The position numbers and the translations under genes are program-made. A DNA stretch of 36,009 nt. It comes from DASQDN01 sp035630195. Lineage in GTDB: Bacteria; Acidobacteriota; Terriglobia; Bryobacterales; Bryobacteraceae. The stretch's first letter is position 1, and every line of letters starts with the position of its first letter. Positions 24,190 to 32,800 of this stretch are shown one piece after another. The notes beneath the pieces are model-generated. The model did no database searches. It was not told the DNA's origin and saw only the letters and a program-made list of their open reading frames with translations. The stretch spans positions 1 through 36,009 of the forward strand of contig DASQLD010000685.1 in the NCBI GenBank assembly GCA_035630195.1. Direction: 5' to 3'.

Positions 24190-26245
24190 CGAAGATCACG
24201 TCGGACATCTCCGGCTTGTTAAGACTGACGATCAAACCTTCGCGCAGAAGTTGACTTCCCTGCACTGTCTTCACTTCATTCTTCGCATTCGTGATCGTGT
24301 ATTGACTCGATGGCCGCAGCGCATTGACAGACAGCCGTATGGAAGTCTGGGGACTGCCGCTACGAAAGCAGAAAATTACGGATTCCGAGCCGTCACGATT
24401 CGCAAACTGCACAGCCTGCCATCCTTCCGGAGAGCCCGCAGGCGGAAAGAGATGATACACATCTTCGTGCAAAAGATGACGGTATTTCTTGTAAACAGGG
24501 ATGTTTCGCCGGGCCGCTTCCAACACCGGCTTCGAGTACAGCGACACACGCTCGGATAGTTTTCCCGTGAGCGTTCCGAAGCCGAAGAGACCCATCATCC
24601 GGCTTCGATAGATCGAATCGAGAACGTCCGGATCTGTGGTCTTATCGATCTCGGGATCCTTGACGATCCACGCGCCGTTGTAGGAATTCGGGAACACATA
24701 GCTACCGGCTAACGCATTCTGGCGAACATGCTTTGATGGAAAACTTGCGTCGCTCAACCAGTTTGCGCGAATGGTGTCGATAAGCCCGTAGTCCATACGA
24801 CTGCCGTATCCGCACTGCTCCAATACCAGGTCCGGGAACTCCCGATGGAGATGACGATAGACCTCGTATTGGCCAAGAAGCGCTCTATAACTGCCATCCC
24901 CCGCCTGGTGTCCGTGATCGGGGCGGTTGCATTTGCCGGGAATGCCGGGGATGCCGGAGTTGTCCCACTTGAGCCAATCCAAGCGGAACTCTCGAACAAG
25001 CTTGGGAAGCGTCTGTTTCAAGAAGGTGACGTACGCCGTAGAGCCCAGGCAAACCTGATGACAGGGACTCTCCCATTCACGGATTGTTAGGACGCGATCC
25101 TTCCCGTCGAGTTGCGCAATCCATTCCCGCGGAACTGTATTGCCGATCAGCCGGCTATCGACAATATTCGGGCCGATCCACAACCCGAACTTCATACCGC
25201 GCGCATGGACCGCATCGGAGATGTTCGCCAATCCGCGAGGAAACTTCTCGCGATCCTCCTCGTAGTTGCCCAGTCCGCATCCCCAGTCTCCGGTTCCTTT
25301 TTTCGAAGAGCCTTTGTACCAAGATGCGTCGATGTAGAAGAGTTCGACACCGAGATCGTGCGCGGCTTCGACCTCCGACAAGATGGCCTGTTCTACACCA
25401 CTGATTTCTGTTCCCCAGATGTCGTAGGCTACCCACGGCCAGTTCGCTAATGCTTTGGGAGCAAGGGTTCCGAGATATCGCTGCGCTAGCCGGAACGCGT
25501 TGTCCGGATCTCCTGCGCCGACACCGAAGAAAACGGTCGGGGCTGCCAACGACTCTCCGGCGGCAACCGTACTCTCGAAATCGCCCAATACGAGTTCCAA
25601 CAGTATGACTCCACCGGTTCTCTTTAGTTGGTAGCGCCAACCTCGCTCCCATTGAATCCCTGTGAAAAGTAACTGTCTCGAGTCCATTGCCTCGAGCACG
25701 AGCAGACCACAGTACTTCGGAGAGTTCCACCCACCGCCTTCCAAGACCAACGTGTCGCCAACCGGCAGGCGCTGCACCATGTAGGTATCGCGACTCACGC
25801 AATGCACTTGCAGTGGTCCAAGATCGGCGCGCAACGGAATCTGAATGCAATCGAGTTCCGTTACCTTCGGTACTGACTGGGCGGTTGCGTTGCGAAACTC
25901 CCCAAAACATTCGAAGACAGGTAGATCTGCCGCGAGCCGGAAGCGCTGACTTTGGGAGAGTCCAGACTTGACATCGTAGTCGACCTGGAACTCGCTACGA
26001 TTTATCTGCTTCGAGACGGTGACCTTTTGATCGGCGCCCGGCTTGCCTGCGCCAGCCCAATTGAATCCGGCGCCGCGGTTTCGAAGCGACGTCAACTGTA
26101 GCGGCTCGCCGGTTCGCGCTTGGAGGGAGAACTCAATGTCAGCGTTGCCAAGATTCAGTTTGCGTGTGGCGCCTGCTGCTTCTATTTTTCCGATCCCGGC
26201 AATCCCGCAAGCGCCCAGAACAAATTCACGACGCCTTGTGCGCAT
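24119..26245 (-). CDS. GH36-like alpha-galactosidase, Tat-exported, 708 aa
   Basis: This retaining glycosidase of clan GH-D should release alpha-linked galactose. The N-terminus RTRRREFVLGACGIAG is a twin-arginine signal, implying a folded enzyme exported to the periplasm. An N-terminal beta-sandwich (to about residue 270) is followed by a TIM barrel opening with NWPWVAYDIWGTEISGVEQA, a WYKGSSKKGTGDWG loop, and MKFGLWIGPNIV. The nucleophile region DWLKWDNSG contains Asp428, and the acid/base region RANWLSDAS contains Asp499. The C-terminal beta domain ends about residue 690. The ATG at 26245 shares its A with the stop of the TonB receptor gene (TGATG), so the two are coupled. An unusual basic tail (QPGGRARSARETPRSG) is encoded where it overlaps the convergent gene. 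Confidence 0.88.
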   Translation of the reverse strand: MRTRRREFVLGACGIAGIGKIEAAGATRKLNLGNADIEFSLQARTGEPLQLTSLRNRGAGFNWAGAGKPGADQKVTVSKQINRSEFQVDYDVKSGLSQSQRFRLAADLPVFECFGEFRNATAQSVPKVTELDCIQIPLRADLGPLQVHCVSRDTYMVQRLPVGDTLVLEGGGWNSPKYCGLLVLEAMDSRQLLFTGIQWERGWRYQLKRTGGVILLELVLGDFESTVAAGESLAAPTVFFGVGAGDPDNAFRLAQRYLGTLAPKALANWPWVAYDIWGTEISGVEQAILSEVEAAHDLGVELFYIDASWYKGSSKKGTGDWGCGLGNYEEDREKFPRGLANISDAVHARGMKFGLWIGPNIVDSRLIGNTVPREWIAQLDGKDRVLTIREWESPCHQVCLGSTAYVTFLKQTLPKLVREFRLDWLKWDNSGIPGIPGKCNRPDHGHQAGDGSYRALLGQYEVYRHLHREFPDLVLEQCGYGSRMDYGLIDTIRANWLSDASFPSKHVRQNALAGSYVFPNSYNGAWIVKDPEIDKTTDPDVLDSIYRSRMMGLFGFGTLTGKLSERVSLYSKPVLEAARRNIPVYKKYRHLLHEDVYHLFPPAGSPEGWQAVQFANRDGSESVIFCFRSGSPQTSIRLSVNALRPSSQYTITNAKNEVKTVQGSQLLREGLIVSLNKPEMSDVIFVKTTTSAQPGGRARSARETPRSG

Positions 26246-29200
26246 CAAAAATACAGGTGCAAACCAATCTGCTGGCGCCGCATGTTCTGCTGAACACTGG
26301 TGATATGAGCCGCCACACTTGCCGGCGCGTCAATCTGTGTGTTCGGATTCCCGGGATTGTTGTGATTGAACGCATTGAAGACCTGCCAGCGAAGGAAGAG
26401 CCGTACCTGCTCGGTGAACTGGAAGCTCTTATCCAACGACAGGTCGGCGACCCACCATCCTGGCCCGGTGAGCACGCCAAGTCCGGAGTTGCCAAACCGA
26501 TAGGCCGGCGGGATTGCAAACGCTTTCACGTCGAACCACGCTTGGGTCGAAGGATTGTCGATCGCGCCGCTGCCAATCCGGTCCGGCACCTGGCTGTAGT
26601 TGTCGACGTTTAATGTGTTGGCAATCATGGTTGGGCTTAGAGGAACCCCGGCCTGAATCTGTGTGATGCCGTTGAATTGCCAGCCGGCGACTAAGGCGCG
26701 TACGACACCGGTCGCGTTATTTGCAAGCGGCTTCCCTGGTCCAAAGGGCAGTTCCCAAACATGGCTGATCGTCAGCCACTTGGACGGGCCGCTCAGGTTG
26801 GGATACATACCGCGATCAAAGGGATTTTGGTAGGTGTCCACTATCGTTTTCTGCCAGGTAAACGACGCCATCATTTGATATCCAGAGGAGAAGCGTTTCT
26901 CAAGCCGCGCCTGAAGGGAGTTAAAGTTAGAGTTCCCCTCGTTCGCTCGCATATTGATGCTCTGATTGAAACCATAACGAGCACCGTAAGGCTTGCGGGG
27001 AGTCAACGCTCCTGGGCCTGGCACTGCGGGGTTGACTTCATGGGCGCGGAACAGATGCCGACCAAGACCGCCGACCCATCCAACCTCAGCACTCCACGTC
27101 GAACCCAATTGCCGCTGTATGGTTACGTTGTAGGCATCTTGCGATGTCACCTTATCGTCGAAAGGCCTTCCAAAAATCATCTGACCCGGAGGCACGGGAA
27201 GAATACCATTACTTGGAATCTGCACGTTTTCGACGGGCGGCGGCCCCTGAGACAGTGGGAAGATTCTGGCGTAGTTCGTCGTCGAATTGATTGCCTGATT
27301 GTTGCCGATGGGCCACTGGCAGCAATACGTGCCAAAGTTTGCGCCGCCGGCGTTTATCGCATAACTTCGTCCATAGCCTGCCCGTAAAACGGTCTTCGGA
27401 TCTATCGTGAATGCAAGGCCAAAACGAGGCGCGAAGTTATTGAACCGGGGTTCAACGCCAGCGTATTTGTTGATATCTCCCAAACTCGCCAGAACCATGT
27501 TGCCTGTCGCGAAGTCGAAGTTCGCTTCCCGTCCCTGGTCGGCCGAATAGGTTGGAGAATAGTACTCCCACCGCAAACCGAGGTTAAGAGACAGCCTTGA
27601 ATTGACACGCCATTGATCCTGGAAATACAACCCATGCCGATCTTGATACTCGATCGGCAGTTCGATGTAGGTTCCACGACTGTAACTGTTGGAATGACCG
27701 AGCAAGAACGAAGCGAACCCGATGCCGTTAACGCCTGGAACATCCGCGCTCGCGGTACCGAAACGGCTGAAATTGAACGAGCCCCGGAAAGACTTGTCAA
27801 TCCGACGAAGGCTGGCGCGCGGGCGCAGGTCTGCACCCCACTTCATCGTGTGCGATCCAGTCGTGTAAGACCAGTTTGTCGCGTATTGGAACGTTTGCTC
27901 CAACTGATAGAAGTTAGCGAAGGGATTCCCGATGTAGAAGCTTGTGATGGGTCCGTCGAAGTTCATCTGTGGCAAACCGTCGGTGAACGGATCGTCGCCT
28001 TTGTTGATTCCAGGTATTCCGATGTCTGTTGCCGTACTGAGTCCGACGTCGGTCTGTGCAAGATTACTGCGGAATCGAGAAAAACCGAATCGCCCTTCGG
28101 CGATCAGATTTGGTTTCATTATGCGGGTGAAGGTGACGGAGAGATTCTGGGTGCGAGTTCCCCCCACCTCGGCCTGCGGTCCAAATCCGGTGCCACCCAA
28201 AACGTTCCCGAAAATCGGGGGCGCATTGTAGACCGATTGCAAAAATGTGTACCTGCCAAACAAGCGCGTCTTCTCGTTGATGTTGTAGTCTACACGTCCA
28301 TCCGCGGCATCCGTATCGGAGATGAACGAACCCGACTCGGTGTAGTTCCGGGAGAAGAGCGTTGGATCGGGAGTATTCGGATCGGGTAGCATCGCCACCA
28401 GCTTTTGGGTAACGGGATCCAGTCGCCCGGGCGGGATTACGTTGTTTGGGAATTGGGTTCGTCCCCGCCCGTCCGGGTCGCCGGTGAGAGGATCGAAGAT
28501 CGGATAGATTGACGCCACGGAACTGAAGTCGCCGCGCTTCATCTCAGGCGTCGGAACTCCCATAACAATTGTTGATCCGTTGCGCGAGCGCAGTCCCTGA
28601 TAATCCCCGAAGAAGAACAACTTGTCTTTAACGATTGGACCACCAATGCTTCCGCCGAACTGATTCCACCGCCATGGAGCAACATTCGAAGTGGATTGTG
28701 TCCAAGGGTTCCTGGCGAAGAACTTGTCATTCTGCATGTACTCAAAGGCGGATCCGTGAAAGCTGTTGGTTCCCGACTTCGTCGATGCCTGAAAGAGCGC
28801 TCCCGCTACCTGACCGAATTCGGCGTCATAGCTGTTGGTAGTTATCTTCATCTCCTGGAGCGAATCGATTGCCGGGTTGACCATTGCGACGCCTTGAATG
28901 GTCTCCTGATTGTCGATGCCGTCCAACTGATGGTAGTTGTTTCCTCCACCCATTCCATTGACGAAACCATTCGTATCTCCGCTCGGATTCTCGCCGATAA
29001 AGGCTGCTCCGCCTCTAACTGCGCCGGGAAGGGTGGCAACTAGTTGACTGACGTTTCTGTTCAACACAGGAAGCTGATTCAGCGTTCTCCCGTCTATGAC
29101 GCCACTCACGTCGGCCTTCTCAGTTTTCAGCAGTGCCGCATCGGCGGAGACAGTGACGGACTCAGTGATACTTCCGAGTTCGAGTTGACAATCGATACGA

Positions 29201-29505
29201 ACAATCGAGTTCAGATTGACGGTTACCTGCTGCACTCGGTATTGTTTGAATCCCTTCGCCTCCGCCACGACCGAGTATGTTCCGGGAATAAGGTTAGGGA
29301 CCGAGTAATAGCCGCTTTCTGTCGTCGTGACCTGCGTCGAAACACTCGTTCCCTGGTTTGTAATGGTGACGTTTGCTCCAGCGACGCTCGAACCAGATCC
29401 GTCAGTGACCAAACCTGTAATGGAGCCCGACACGGCTTGAGCATGTGCAATCTGAGCCGCTAACCCGACGAAGACGAGAGCGGCGACAATCTTCATGGAT
29501 CTCAT
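26245..29505 (-). CDS. Oar-like TonB-dependent receptor with CarboxypepD-regulatory-like domain, 1086 aa
   Basis: ATG 29505 is chosen because GGGGAG lies seven bases upstream. The frame opens further at 29526 without support, and ATG 29496 is also possible. A signal peptide (MKIVAALVFVGLAAQIAHAQ) precedes a carboxypeptidase-regulatory-like beta-sandwich (VSGSITGLVTDGSGSSVAGA, TESGYYSVPNLIPGTYSVVA, about residues 25-105). A plug domain follows (VIDGRTLNQLPVLNRNVSQL, NYHQLDGIDNQ) and a long barrel with NSFHGSAFEYMQNDKFFARN, LSLNLGLRWEYYSPTYS and FVDLSL-type strands, ending RRQQIGLHLYF with terminal Phe. In Acidobacteria such receptors take up oligosaccharides or other bulky substrates with TonB energy. 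The downstream GH36 gene makes a glycan ligand likely. Operator site C lies in its promoter region. Confidence 0.92.
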   Translation of the reverse strand: MRSMKIVAALVFVGLAAQIAHAQAVSGSITGLVTDGSGSSVAGANVTITNQGTSVSTQVTTTESGYYSVPNLIPGTYSVVAEAKGFKQYRVQQVTVNLNSIVRIDCQLELGSITESVTVSADAALLKTEKADVSGVIDGRTLNQLPVLNRNVSQLVATLPGAVRGGAAFIGENPSGDTNGFVNGMGGGNNYHQLDGIDNQETIQGVAMVNPAIDSLQEMKITTNSYDAEFGQVAGALFQASTKSGTNSFHGSAFEYMQNDKFFARNPWTQSTSNVAPWRWNQFGGSIGGPIVKDKLFFFGDYQGLRSRNGSTIVMGVPTPEMKRGDFSSVASIYPIFDPLTGDPDGRGRTQFPNNVIPPGRLDPVTQKLVAMLPDPNTPDPTLFSRNYTESGSFISDTDAADGRVDYNINEKTRLFGRYTFLQSVYNAPPIFGNVLGGTGFGPQAEVGGTRTQNLSVTFTRIMKPNLIAEGRFGFSRFRSNLAQTDVGLSTATDIGIPGINKGDDPFTDGLPQMNFDGPITSFYIGNPFANFYQLEQTFQYATNWSYTTGSHTMKWGADLRPRASLRRIDKSFRGSFNFSRFGTASADVPGVNGIGFASFLLGHSNSYSRGTYIELPIEYQDRHGLYFQDQWRVNSRLSLNLGLRWEYYSPTYSADQGREANFDFATGNMVLASLGDINKYAGVEPRFNNFAPRFGLAFTIDPKTVLRAGYGRSYAINAGGANFGTYCCQWPIGNNQAINSTTNYARIFPLSQGPPPVENVQIPSNGILPVPPGQMIFGRPFDDKVTSQDAYNVTIQRQLGSTWSAEVGWVGGLGRHLFRAHEVNPAVPGPGALTPRKPYGARYGFNQSINMRANEGNSNFNSLQARLEKRFSSGYQMMASFTWQKTIVDTYQNPFDRGMYPNLSGPSKWLTISHVWELPFGPGKPLANNATGVVRALVAGWQFNGITQIQAGVPLSPTMIANTLNVDNYSQVPDRIGSGAIDNPSTQAWFDVKAFAIPPAYRFGNSGLGVLTGPGWWVADLSLDKSFQFTEQVRLFLRWQVFNAFNHNNPGNPNTQIDAPASVAAHITSVQQNMRRQQIGLHLYF

Positions 29506-29542
29506 ACAAGTCTCCCCTGCATTCAAATGAGGTCAAGGATAC

Positions 29543-29569
29543 GTTATAGCGTTCTGACGATATTGTCAA
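29543..29569 (-). promoter_or_regulatory. candidate promoter of the receptor-GH36 operon
   Basis: On the minus strand TTGACA (complement of 29564-29569) and TATAAC (complement of 29543-29548) are spaced 15 bases apart. The -35 is a perfect consensus and the -10 matches 5 of 6, though the spacer is short. The -35 lies inside the site C inverted repeat, so repressor binding would block it. Confidence 0.4.
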
Positions 29570-29582
29570 CAATATTGATGAC
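29560..29582 (+). promoter_or_regulatory. putative operator, site C of the shared motif
   Basis: ATATTGT and ACAATAT form a perfect 7-bp inverted repeat around CA (29560-29575). The stretch TTGTCAACAATATTGATGAC (29563-29582) matches site D at 19 of 20 bases. A second half-type element TTGACA lies at 29589-29594. The site sits midway between the receptor gene (minus) and the GH127-like gene (plus), ideally placed for divergent control. Inverted repeats of TTGTnnACAA type are typical of GntR/FadR-family repressors, but no such regulator lies in this window. Confidence 0.6.
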
Positions 29583-29588
29583 GAACAG

Positions 29589-29617
29589 TTGACAAACATC
29601 GATGCGGACGATAGTGT
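29589..29617 (+). promoter_or_regulatory. candidate promoter of the GH127-like/MFS operon
   Basis: A perfect -35 TTGACA (29589-29594) is followed 17 bases later by TAGTGT (29612-29617), a poor -10 (3/6); GATAGT at 29610-29615 is an alternative with a 15-base spacer. Predicted transcription would start about ten bases before the chosen ATG at 29634. The -35 is strong evidence, the -10 weak. Confidence 0.3.
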
Positions 29618-29633
29618 TTCAGTCAGGCAAAGT

Positions 29634-31490
29634 ATGGTTTTTCGTCCCAGCCTTCTCATACCAGTTCTTCTACTAGGAGCACCGGCAGAAAAGCTAAACT
29701 ACTTTCAACCTTCAGGACTTTCCGGATCGATTGCAGACGTTCGCGTTCAACCGGTGAGCGGTACCGCACGGCTGCCGTCATCGTTTCGCTCTCCTGACAT
29801 CAGCCTGCGCGACATGAGCGCGTGGTCGTTACGGCATCTGAATTTGAATCCGCGGCCCGATCTGAACTATGAGCCGGTCTTCTTCATACGACCACTTCAC
29901 TCTCCGGTGGCCCCGACGGGACACGACCCAATCGTGCCTGGAGACACAGACGCGCGGATGGATTGGGAGTATCCGAATATGCGCGAGATCCTGGGCCTGA
30001 ATGAACCTGGAACCGTAGAGAAAGGTTTGCACGCTCGCGTACTCGGTTATCTGAGGAAAGACGGACTTGCGTGGGTGCCTCCCGGCCACTACATGGAAGG
30101 AGACGTTTACGCCGGCAAGAAAGTAGATCCTCAAGCTGTCGCCAGCACTTGGGCGAGTTGCAAGATTCTGCGAAGTCTATCGGAACGTTATAAGCGCACA
30201 CGACGCGACGAAGACCGCGTCAAGGCTCGTACCATCTTTGTCGCCTTGCGGAAGCTCGCCGATTGGGATAGCGGGCGAGCTTATTATCCCGCCGGCTCAG
30301 GAGCATGGCTGGATGGAAAGTGGGTGAAGCCGCAGCTTCCGACAGCGGTGCTGGAACCAGTGGTGAGTTACTGGGAAGCGACGAGGGACGGTGAAGCGCT
30401 GCACTTTGCGCGCGCTGTTGCCGAGGGCTTACTGGCAGACGCAGAATTGCTTCCGCCCGCCAACTCGCGCATCCTCCCATCAGGCGAATTTCACGGTCAC
30501 ATGCACTCTACGATGCACGGTGTCTGGGGTGTTGCTCATCTAGGCGCTGTTTTGCAAGAGACGCGGTACACGACGTGGGCCAGACGCGTTTACGATTACG
30601 CGAGTGGCTTCGGTCCCGGAACGGGATGGATACAAGCAGCGCTGTGGAATGATCCGGTCCGCGAGCTTTCCGAAACCTGCGCCACCTCCGATATGGTATC
30701 GGTCGCTTCGTGGCTTGCCCAGGGCGGATTCCCGGAGTACTGGGACCATGTCGAACGAACCCTTCGCAATTACCTTCGGCCGCAACAGTTTTTTGTAACT
30801 CCGGAGTACGAAGCCCTCTATCGCAAAGTGAATGCGAACAAGTCTGCAAAAGAAATCGAGGCAGGCCTAGCGAGAATGCGCGAACTGCAGGGGGCCGTGC
30901 TGGGAGGACCGGGACCGAACGATTGGATAAACTGGATCGCGTCTGAGAAACAATGCGGCCCGTATGCCACGCCCTACGGTTGCATGTCGATGTTCGGGTG
31001 CTGCGTACCGGAAGGTATGCGCGCTTTGCATACGGTCTGGTCGGGAATCGTGAAGGAGAAATCCGGTCAAGTTTACATAAACATGACCTTGAATCGCAAG
31101 AGTTCCACGGCGGAGGTCATTTCGAGTTTGCCAAGTCATGGCCGAATGGACGTAGTCGCGCGAAAGGCTGGAACTTATTACCTTCGACCACCCGCCTGGG
31201 CTCCTCGAGACGCAGTCCGAGTTGCACGCTCCGGGATTGAAGCAAAGCCGAATTGGTCGGGCGAGGGCTTAGCCTATCTGGGGTTTGCAAACGTCAGGCA
31301 GGGAGAGGTCTTGACTCTCTCGTATCCGCTAGTCGATTTCCGGCAGACTTGGGGCAATTGGCCTTCGCGGCCTGATCTGAAGCTGACAATCTCCTGGCGG
31401 GGGAACTCCGTCACCGATATGGAGCCACGCGGCAAAGGCTTGCCGATAAATTTCTTGCAGCTTCCTCCGATCCCGGCCATTCCGGAATGA
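29634..31490 (+). CDS. GH127-like ((alpha/alpha)6-barrel, beta-L-arabinofuranosidase-type) protein, 618 aa
   Basis: ATG 29634 gives MVFRPSLLIPVLLLGAPAEK, a signal peptide or anchor. The longer frame opens with TTG at 29589 inside the candidate promoter and is unlikely. The helical barrel covers about residues 90-430 (VASTWASCKILRSLSERYKR, HMHSTMHGVWGVAHLGAVLQ, YWDHVERTLRNYLRPQQFF) and a C-terminal beta-sandwich follows (VYINMTLNRKSS onward). GH127 enzymes hold Zn through Glu-x-Cys and a Cys-Cys pair. Here ETC (Glu347, Cys349) and CC (Cys456-Cys457) are in matching order, supporting a retained metal site, with a larger insertion between them than in the characterised enzyme. Overall similarity is distant, so substrate is open. 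The gene overlaps the transporter by ATGA. Confidence 0.65.
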   Translation: MVFRPSLLIPVLLLGAPAEKLNYFQPSGLSGSIADVRVQPVSGTARLPSSFRSPDISLRDMSAWSLRHLNLNPRPDLNYEPVFFIRPLHSPVAPTGHDPIVPGDTDARMDWEYPNMREILGLNEPGTVEKGLHARVLGYLRKDGLAWVPPGHYMEGDVYAGKKVDPQAVASTWASCKILRSLSERYKRTRRDEDRVKARTIFVALRKLADWDSGRAYYPAGSGAWLDGKWVKPQLPTAVLEPVVSYWEATRDGEALHFARAVAEGLLADAELLPPANSRILPSGEFHGHMHSTMHGVWGVAHLGAVLQETRYTTWARRVYDYASGFGPGTGWIQAALWNDPVRELSETCATSDMVSVASWLAQGGFPEYWDHVERTLRNYLRPQQFFVTPEYEALYRKVNANKSAKEIEAGLARMRELQGAVLGGPGPNDWINWIASEKQCGPYATPYGCMSMFGCCVPEGMRALHTVWSGIVKEKSGQVYINMTLNRKSSTAEVISSLPSHGRMDVVARKAGTYYLRPPAWAPRDAVRVARSGIEAKPNWSGEGLAYLGFANVRQGEVLTLSYPLVDFRQTWGNWPSRPDLKLTISWRGNSVTDMEPRGKGLPINFLQLPPIPAIPE

Positions 31491-32800
31491 TAACCACAGT
31501 CGAGAAAGACACCATCGGGGCGCGAGCCATTCGCCGTGTCCGGGCGCGGGTTCTGCCGTTCTTTTGCGTTCTATACATCATTGCCTATATCGATCGCGCC
31601 AACGTCGCCTTCGCCAAACTTGCCATGTCCGCGGACCTCAAGTTCTCCGAGGAAGTATTCGGCCTTGGAGCGGGAATATTTTTCCTAGGCTATCTCGTTC
31701 TCGAAATCCCCGGAGCGTTGATTATGGAGCGGTGGAGCGCCCGCATTTGGATTGCCCGCATCCTGGTGACTTGGGGCATCGTCACAGTACTGCTCGGGTT
31801 CATTCAAACGGCTCGAGAGTTTTACCTGCTTCGACTGCTTCTCGGCTTTGCGGAGGCAGGCTTTTTTCCAGGGTTGATTGTTTATCTGAGCCGATGGTTC
31901 CCCTGGAGAGAGAGAGCCAGGGCAATGGGAGCATTCATTCTTGCGGTTCCCGTCTCCTTCGTCATCAGCGCTCCCTTGTCGGCGCTATTTCTAAAACTTA
32001 ACTGGTTCGGATTGGAAGGCTGGCGTTGGATGTTCATCCTGGAGGGAATTCCGGCGATCGTGGCTGGATTTATCACGCTGCGTTATGTTACGGACCATCC
32101 GAAGGATGCTCATTGGATGCCGGACGACGAACGCGAATGGCTGTTGAACCAATTGAAGACGGAGAAGGAATGGAAAGCATCGCTTGGCAAGACGAGCATC
32201 CTGCAAGTCTTCCGGCAACGGAATGTGTTGATTCTTTCGTTACTTTTGTGCGCGGTCGTGATGGCTAGTTATGGCTTCATTCTGTGGCTTCCGCAGACGA
32301 TTCAGAAGCTATTTCAAGTGGACAATTCGGTCTCAAACCTTCTTGTGATCCCAGCTTTCCTCGCGGCTATGGCTGTTGTCTGGTATGCAGGGCGGTCTTC
32401 GGATCGCAAGCAGGAGCGCCGGTTTCATACCGCGATACCTCTAGCGCTGGCGGGGGTGTTCTTTGCGCTTTCGACAATCAGTGGACAAGATCCATTGCTG
32501 ACGCTCTTGTGGCTGTATCTAACCGGCTCCATGCTGTGGGGTTGGACACCGTCATTTTGGGTCCTTCCTTCGACGACGCTAGACGCCTCGGCTGCTGCGG
32601 CTTCGATCGGCATGATCAATATGGTCGGAAACCTCGGCGGGTTCATCGGACCGTATTTGATCGGATTTCTTTTGACGCGGGGATATTCGTATTCTCTGGC
32701 GGCTCAGTTGATGGCCGCAGGTTTTATCGGCGCCGCCGCGTTGACGTTTGCCTTGAAGATTGCCGAACCGGTCACCTCAGACGCTGATCGAAGCAAGTAA
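31487..32800 (+). CDS. ACS-family MFS transporter (anion:cation symporter type), 437 aa
   Basis: This is an inner-membrane carrier of the phthalate/hexuronate permease group, which imports organic anions such as sugar acids with H+ or Na+. It shows VLPFFCVLYIIAYIDRANVA, the hallmark first helix with D-R-x-N, then GAGIFFLGYLVLEIPGALIM, LRLLLGFAEAGFFPGLIVYL and WRWMFILEGIPAIVAGF, and a central cytoplasmic loop DDEREWLLNQLKTEKEW. About 12 helices are visible. ATG 31487 overlaps the preceding stop (ATGA), so the two genes are translationally coupled. The 3' end overlaps the convergent RhaT-like gene by 24 bases. A sugar-acid or L-arabinose-derived substrate fits the context but is inferred. Confidence 0.88.
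   Translation: MITTVEKDTIGARAIRRVRARVLPFFCVLYIIAYIDRANVAFAKLAMSADLKFSEEVFGLGAGIFFLGYLVLEIPGALIMERWSARIWIARILVTWGIVTVLLGFIQTAREFYLLRLLLGFAEAGFFPGLIVYLSRWFPWRERARAMGAFILAVPVSFVISAPLSALFLKLNWFGLEGWRWMFILEGIPAIVAGFITLRYVTDHPKDAHWMPDDEREWLLNQLKTEKEWKASLGKTSILQVFRQRNVLILSLLLCAVVMASYGFILWLPQTIQKLFQVDNSVSNLLVIPAFLAAMAVVWYAGRSSDRKQERRFHTAIPLALAGVFFALSTISGQDPLLTLLWLYLTGSMLWGWTPSFWVLPSTTLDASAAAASIGMINMVGNLGGFIGPYLIGFLLTRGYSYSLAAQLMAAGFIGAAALTFALKIAEPVTSDADRSK

Noticed and set aside
27613..28389. 258-codon plus-strand open frame
   Set aside because: Antisense to the TonB receptor barrel; composition and lack of motifs indicate a shadow.
29589..29633. TTG start extending the GH127-like protein
   Set aside because: The TTG is the first base triplet of the candidate -35 TTGACA, and the extension precedes the signal-like segment.
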